From Bacteroidota bacterium (GTDB taxonomy: Bacteria > Bacteroidota > Rhodothermia > Rhodothermales > UBA10348), in contig SMXL01000148.1 of NCBI GenBank assembly GCA_004356385.1, positions 1 to 10,070 of the forward strand: a DNA stretch of 10,070 nt, read 5' to 3'. This document shows, piece by piece, positions 6,667 to 10,070 of this stretch. The notes beneath the pieces are model-generated. The model was not told where the DNA came from. It worked only from the letters and a program-made list of their open reading frames with translations, and made no database searches. Each line of letters starts with the position of its first letter. Position 1 is the stretch's first letter. The position numbers and the translations under genes were made by a program.

Positions 6667-7484
6667 GTGAGTTCTGAGATGTCGAGGGTCTTGCCAGAAG
6701 AGCCCGTTCCGAAGAAAGCAAAATCGTATCGCGACGGGTCGTCTGGGTCCAATTGGCGGCATGCTCTGGTCAATTCCTGAACCGCTCTCCAGTCGTTAGC
6801 CTTCCTTTCTAGAAGGCCAATGGCCCGCGCTTGCCGACCCGAATGAACGTCAATTGGAAGCAGCAGCAACCGCTTGTCGATGGCAGTCCAAACGCCGAGA
6901 TCGACAGGACCGGGTCGAACCATCCATCTCAAATACAGACAGAGGCGCTTGCATGCGCTTCCGGTGGACGGCCGAGCCAAGTGTTTGCGCATTCTTCGGG
7001 GCATTTCGGGGTGAGATCGAAGCAGTGTACTGCTCATCCCTTCAATTCCGAGACCTATCTCTGGCGACACGGGGTCAAGAAAGGAAGAGAACAGATTTTC
7101 GATGGATCCATGCTGACGAAGCACTTCGCGAAGCGCGATACAAAGCCAGACGGCGTCGTCCGAGCTGAATGTTCGATGGACGAACCCTCGCAATGCGCTC
7201 GAGTCTCTGCCGGCATCAAATCCCAAAACAAATTCAAAAGGGCGGAAGCGCATTCTTTCGCATAGTTCCTCCAGCTTTCGGAGCAAGAGGTCTCTTCGGC
7301 CCCAGGCGAGCAATGCAGAGAAAAGGCCTATCACCTCGCGATCTGCCGGATCGTCGAAACCGTGGGGGATGGAGATCGGATCTTCGTCGATAAAATCGAA
7401 TCTCTCGTACCGTTCAACAATTGGATCCAGATACGCCCGCAATGCATCGAGAGAAATCTCTAAAGACGACGGAGGCGCATTCAC
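6660..7484 (-). CDS. DUF2400 / TIGR02757 family protein, start re-placed at GTG 7484
   Basis: A 274-residue protein of a conserved family with no established function. Recognisable blocks are FDFIDEDPISIPHGF (about residues 29-43), EVIGLFSALLAWGRRDLLLR (about 50-69), a mid-protein GSACKRLCLYLRWMVRPGPV, then LPIDVHSGRQARAIGLLERK (about 210-229), NDWRAVQELTRACRQLDPDDP and YDFAFFGTG. The layout resembles HhH-GPD DNA glycosylases (see findings), which is inference. The frame stays open upstream to an ATG at 7511, but that would overlap the upstream gene by 25 bases and has no Shine-Dalgarno sequence. The GTG at 7484 lies 2 bases beyond the upstream stop and 7 bases after GGAGG, so it is preferred. 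It forms a tight pair with the PLP enzyme upstream and converges on the flavin reductase gene. Confidence 0.9.
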   Translation of the reverse strand: MNAPPSSLEISLDALRAYLDPIVERYERFDFIDEDPISIPHGFDDPADREVIGLFSALLAWGRRDLLLRKLEELCERMRFRPFEFVLGFDAGRDSSALRGFVHRTFSSDDAVWLCIALREVLRQHGSIENLFSSFLDPVSPEIGLGIEGMSSTLLRSHPEMPRRMRKHLARPSTGSACKRLCLYLRWMVRPGPVDLGVWTAIDKRLLLLPIDVHSGRQARAIGLLERKANDWRAVQELTRACRQLDPDDPSRYDFAFFGTGSSGKTLDISELTQ

Positions 7485-7486
7485 AG

Positions 7487-8494
7487 CTAATCCTCCATCG
7501 CTTCGAACCATTTCGCGGCCTGGCGCACGTCAACGTTACCACCGCTCAGGACTACACCAATTCGTCGATTGTTAGCCTCAATTGAGCCGTCTAGAAGAGC
7601 AGCGAGGGCAAGCGCTCCGGTCGGTTCTACAATCAGTTTCATCCTTGTCCACAGGAAATACATGGCCTTCAGAATCGATTGCTCGGAGACGGTGACCATG
7701 TCGTCAACATATTGCATTACGAGCGGAAATGTGATCTTTCCCAGATACGGGGTACGAGCACCGTCTGCGACCGTGTTCGGATTCTCGACCGTCTGAAGCT
7801 GCCCCGAACGAAACGAGCGAGTAGCGTCATCGGCATTTTTTGGTTCTACCCCCATGACGAGACACTCGGGACGAAGACCCTTTGCTGCGATCGCGCTTCC
7901 AGAAAGAAGACCTGCCCCTCCGCAAGGTGTTAGCACTAAATCCAAGTCTGGATAATCGGAGACGAGTTCAAGAACGGTCGTTCCTTGTCCCGCGATAATA
8001 TCTTTGTGATCGTATGGCGGAATAATCGAAATACCCCTCTCTATGGAGAGTCGTTCGGCCAGTTTTTCTCTCGTGATCTCATTCCGATCGTACTCCACGA
8101 CTTCGGCACCGTATTTCTTAGTGGCTTGAAGTTTTATTTCCGGGGCATCGTCGGGCATGATCACGGTCGTAGGGATACCCAAGATTGAGCCGGAAAGGGC
8201 GATCGCTTGTGCGTGGTTTCCCGAAGAAAAAGTCAGGATTCCGCGCTTCTTCTGATCGAAATCAAGTCTTGACAGCGCGTTATAAGCGCCGCGAAATTTA
8301 AAGGCTCCCGTCCTTTGGAAGTTCTCGCACTTTAGGAAGATCTGTCCGCCGGTCAACCGGTCAACGGTGCTTGACGTCAAAACTGGAGTTCGATGAGCGA
8401 TCCCGAGAAGTGTTTCGGACGCAAGCGTAATATCATCAAACGATACGGAAGGCATAGCCTCCGTATGAGTCCCACCAGCACTTGCGTCTGTCAT
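7487..8494 (-). CDS. PLP-dependent threonine/serine dehydratase or serine racemase-type enzyme
   Basis: A fold-type II PLP enzyme of 335 residues that lacks the C-terminal regulatory domain of biosynthetic IlvA, as in catabolic threonine dehydratase, serine racemase and hydroxyaspartate ammonia-lyase. The Schiff-base lysine is Lys66 in FQRTGAFKFRGAYN. SSGNHAQ (residues 90-96) contacts the substrate carboxylate, PCGGAGLLSG (190-199) is the phosphate-binding glycine loop with one Gly replaced by Ala, and SGGNVD (317-322) binds the pyridine ring. Expected products are 2-oxobutanoate from threonine or pyruvate from serine, both with ammonia; racemisation is equally compatible. The ATG at 8494 has no clear Shine-Dalgarno sequence. 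An ATG at 8455 (residue 14, MPSVSFDDI) matches the usual family beginning but has GGAGG only 2 bases ahead, so the start is uncertain. The DUF2400 gene begins 2 bases after the stop and is probably co-translated. Confidence 0.92.
   Translation of the reverse strand: MTDASAGGTHTEAMPSVSFDDITLASETLLGIAHRTPVLTSSTVDRLTGGQIFLKCENFQRTGAFKFRGAYNALSRLDFDQKKRGILTFSSGNHAQAIALSGSILGIPTTVIMPDDAPEIKLQATKKYGAEVVEYDRNEITREKLAERLSIERGISIIPPYDHKDIIAGQGTTVLELVSDYPDLDLVLTPCGGAGLLSGSAIAAKGLRPECLVMGVEPKNADDATRSFRSGQLQTVENPNTVADGARTPYLGKITFPLVMQYVDDMVTVSEQSILKAMYFLWTRMKLIVEPTGALALAALLDGSIEANNRRIGVVLSGGNVDVRQAAKWFEAMED
7492..7496 (-). promoter_or_regulatory. Shine-Dalgarno sequence that decides the DUF2400 gene start
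   Basis: GGAGG on the minus strand (CCTCC on plus) lies inside the last codons of the PLP enzyme gene, 7 bases before the GTG at 7484. It selects that codon rather than the ATG at 7511. Confidence 0.75.
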
Positions 8495-8548
8495 GAGGGC
8501 AGATAATCCGTCTACCGATGAATGTGCACCACCAAGAATGAAACCGAA

Positions 8549-8863
8549 CTACTCTGCGTCGGCTGATTCCGTTTCTTCGACTATTTCGACATCATCTTCG
8601 TCGCGTTCAATAACCACCTCAACGTCTGTTACGAGGGCAGCCAACGCGCCAATGGCGGCGAGCACCGGTGTAAAGAAGATAGCTGCCGTAGCTCCGCCTA
8701 CACCCACGGTGAGTGGAAATTCAAGAAGAGTCCGATCGCCCTTCCTGATACTCACACGACGTGCATTTCCTTCCTCGATGACTTCCTTGATTTTGTCGAC
8801 AAGCTGATTGCCTTTCACCTTGATTTCCTCAAGGTTGATTTTTACGCGTTCTTTTCCAGTCAT
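8549..8863 (-). CDS. DUF4342 domain protein
   Basis: A small protein of a widespread family of unknown function. The domain fills almost all of it: INLEEIKVKGNQLVDKIKEV and IEEGNARRVSIRK, then LEFPLTVGVGGATAAIFFTPVLAAIGALAALVT, a hydrophobic segment long enough for one helical hairpin or membrane span. A short charged tail rich in Glu and Asp ends the protein. The start at 8863 gives 104 residues and matches the usual family beginning (a few residues before EEIKVKG). The frame is also open to an ATG at 8905 (MEELSARLKK) and a GTG at 8992, giving 118 and 147 residues. None of the three has a good Shine-Dalgarno sequence. The stop lies 54 bases before the PLP enzyme gene on the same strand, so an operon is possible. 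The gene is divergent from the pilin-like gene to its right. Confidence 0.8.
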   Translation of the reverse strand: MTGKERVKINLEEIKVKGNQLVDKIKEVIEEGNARRVSIRKGDRTLLEFPLTVGVGGATAAIFFTPVLAAIGALAALVTDVEVVIERDEDDVEIVEETESADAE

Positions 8864-9111
8864 TTTTCGGTTCGGTTTTTTTAATCGAGCACTTAGTTCT
8901 TCCATTGTTGGAAGCTTACGCGTCGCTCTGCCGTGTGTTGCGTAATTCTGCGAATCTTGGACGAATTGGGACCTTTTGACGCGAGCCTTCACACTATCTT
9001 AACAGACTTATTGCTTAAGTCAGGTCTACGATCGTCGATATCGCACAAAGATCGGTTTATTCGAAAAGGGGGTGCGCCTTTACCGCGTACGTCATATTGC
9101 TAATTAGATCA

Positions 9112-9117
9112 GAGAGG
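9112..9117 (+). promoter_or_regulatory. Ribosome binding site of the first pilin-like gene
   Basis: GAGAGG sits 7 bases before the ATG at 9125 and fixes that start. The divergent intergenic region to its left must hold promoters in both directions; I could not pick a reliable pair of boxes in it. Confidence 0.55.
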
Positions 9118-9124
9118 TTCACCA

Positions 9125-9571
9125 ATGGGTCAACAGCAACTTCTTCTCCTGGTGCTCGGTATCGTTATCGTCGGCCTCGCCGTCGTTGTTGGTATTCAGG
9201 CATTTAGTGAGAATCAGAAAAAGGCTAATGCTGACGCAGTCGTTAACGATGCTATCCGTATCGCAAGTGACGCGCAAGCATGGAAGCTTAAGCCAGCCGC
9301 TTTCGGCGGTGGCGCCAGTGCAGTAGAGTGGACGGGACTTACGTTTAGTCAAATGGGTTATGAAACCGGTGATCAGCCGTACAGCTCCGCTACAGCAACT
9401 GCTACTGAGTATGAGAACTTGAATGCGATTTATGCGCTTACAGGTCAGGTCGCTGGTCCTCTGACCATTACGGCCACCAGTTACGAAACTGACGGAACAA
9501 CTGTACTTAATTCAATTGTCGTCACCGTAGCCGGGACTAAGCCTAGTGATATAACGACTAAGGTCAACTAA
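9125..9571 (+). CDS. Pilin-like MGQQQ-family small protein, copy 1
   Basis: A 148-residue protein with no characterised relative that I can name. Residues 1-5 are MGQQQ, followed at once by an uninterrupted hydrophobic helix (about 6-27, LLLLVLGIVIVGLAVVVGI). A polar, probably helical stretch follows (SENQKKANADAVVNDAIRIASDAQAWK). Then comes a Gly-rich turn (AAFGGG, 58-63) and a Ser/Thr-rich region likely to be beta strand (GPLTITATSYETDG, SIVVTVAG). This layout, an N-terminal hydrophobic helix running into an amphipathic helix and a variable beta head, is that of type IV pilins and pseudopilins. However, the charged leader is missing and Glu5 of the mature protein is not present. If processing occurs, Gly2 is the only candidate site. 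No secretion or pilus genes lie nearby in the window. A strong terminator follows, and a paralogue begins 187 bases downstream. Confidence 0.82.
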   Translation: MGQQQLLLLVLGIVIVGLAVVVGIQAFSENQKKANADAVVNDAIRIASDAQAWKLKPAAFGGGASAVEWTGLTFSQMGYETGDQPYSSATATATEYENLNAIYALTGQVAGPLTITATSYETDGTTVLNSIVVTVAGTKPSDITTKVN

Positions 9572-9621
9572 ATCGCCAGGATGAACGTTGCGTGATTCAC
9601 CCTCATCGGTGGATTCGCGGA

Positions 9622-9660
9622 AGAGGCGGCCTCGCTTGTGCGGGGCCGCCTTTTATTGTT
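9622..9660 (+). terminator. Rho-independent terminator between the two pilin-like genes
   Basis: GGCGGCC (9625-9631) pairs perfectly with GGCCGCC (9644-9650). The stem extends inward by a G-T pair and two further pairs to a 10-bp stem with a 6-base loop, and is followed by TTTTATTGTTTT. It lies about 50 bases after the stop of copy 1, so the two paralogues are probably transcribed separately. Confidence 0.9.
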
Positions 9661-9758
9661 TTCAGCGTTAAGACATTACTCCATTTGTCGATACACAGGA
9701 TAGTCGATGTGCCCTGTTTTAGGGTCATTTTTGATACTTAGCTAAGGACTTTGATACC

Positions 9759-10070
9759 ATGGGACAACAACAACTCTTATTGCTGGTGATGGGAATTATC
9801 ATCGTAGGAGTAGCGGTGATGGCCGGGCTCTTCGCCGTTCAGGACCAGCTGAAAAAGCACCAAGCTGACAATCTTGTTAGTAGAAACCTCGAGATCGCGG
9901 CGTCTGCTGTCATGTGGAAGACCAAGAGGGACCCGTATGCGGGTGGCAACCAGAGTTATTCGGGATTGAATGCGAACGGTTTCGCCCAGCTATTCATGAA
10001 GTCAGAGACGGACGATGCGAACTACGCAATGACTAGCCCGTCGACACTCGAACTGGAGATCACGGGAGTA
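9759..10070 (+). CDS. Pilin-like MGQQQ-family small protein, copy 2 (3' end outside window)
   Basis: The first 104 codons of a paralogue of the preceding gene; the frame is still open at the window edge. It begins MGQQQLLLLVMGIIIVGVAV and shares about 30 of the first 57 residues with copy 1, including the KK..AD pair, the IA..A..WK.K motif and a Gly-Gly turn after it (YAGG, then a Tyr/Trp and GL). Beyond about residue 75 the two diverge. Codons differ at many synonymous sites, so the duplication is old and both copies look maintained. AAGGA at 9744-9748 lies 10 bases before the ATG, a rather long spacing. A 10-bp palindrome (CTTAGCTAAG, 9737-9746) overlaps this site and could influence its access. 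Further family members may follow outside the window. Function is unknown; a pilin- or pseudopilin-like envelope role is inference. Confidence 0.82.
   Translation, partial: MGQQQLLLLVMGIIIVGVAVMAGLFAVQDQLKKHQADNLVSRNLEIAASAVMWKTKRDPYAGGNQSYSGLNANGFAQLFMKSETDDANYAMTSPSTLELEITGV

Noticed and set aside
6831..7265. 144-codon + strand ORF opposite the DUF2400 gene
   Set aside because: Antisense to a gene with strong family motifs on the other strand; no ribosome binding site or known domain.
7930..7939. TTAGCACT, resembling one CIRCE half-site
   Set aside because: It lies inside the PLP enzyme coding sequence, has no matching GAGTGCTAA at the right spacing, and is not near a chaperone promoter.
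8493..8807. 104-codon + strand ORF opposite the DUF4342 gene
   Set aside because: A Ser/Thr-rich shadow of the acidic tail and Ala-rich helix of the DUF4342 protein; no independent evidence.
8864..8992. N-terminal extension of the DUF4342 protein to GTG 8992
   Set aside because: The added residues are not part of the domain, the GTG has no Shine-Dalgarno sequence, and a weak promoter-like element lies immediately before it. It is kept as an alternative start only.

Overview
The window looks like a chromosomal piece of a free-living bacterium of the Bacteroidota/Rhodothermota (or Balneolota) type. GC is close to 50 percent, and housekeeping genes sit in short operons with patchy Shine-Dalgarno use and several TTG or GTG starts. 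The strongest lineage hint is a tandem pair of small proteins starting MGQQQLLLLV, a family I associate with Rhodothermales-like genomes. That assignment rests on memory of protein families and should be treated as moderate.

Left part (1-2800, + strand): the C-terminal third of a cofactor-independent phosphoglycerate mutase (gpmI), then a four-helix DUF2231-type membrane protein, then a 180-base gap rich in small hairpins. After this comes a large exported protein with an Arg/Ser/Lys-rich N-terminal half, which contains a degenerate 10-residue tandem repeat, and a C-terminal domain I cannot name.

Centre (2800-6670, + strand): a heat-shock operon hrcA-grpE-dnaJ. All three genes appear to use non-ATG starts, and grpE and dnaJ are coupled by a GTGA overlap. 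dnaK is not here, and I see no CIRCE operator in front of hrcA. Next is an unlisted 45-codon ORF that overlaps dnaJ by GTGA and the following flavin reductase-like gene by ATGA, so grpE, dnaJ, the small ORF and the reductase form an unbroken translational chain.

Right-centre (6660-8992, - strand): three genes read leftwards. They are a DUF4342 protein, a PLP-dependent threonine dehydratase/serine racemase-type enzyme, and a DUF2400/TIGR02757 protein whose start is best placed at a GTG preceded by a strong GGAGG. The leftward and rightward operons collide tail to tail with a 7-bp overlap.

Right end (9000-10070, + strand): two tandem paralogous small proteins with a pilin-like N-terminal helix, separated by a strong intrinsic terminator. 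The second runs off the end of the window. These paralogues, the exported repeat protein and the overlapping small ORF are the least explained parts of the window. No RNA genes, CRISPR arrays, insertion sequences or phage genes were seen, and no gene-free stretch exceeds 300 bases.
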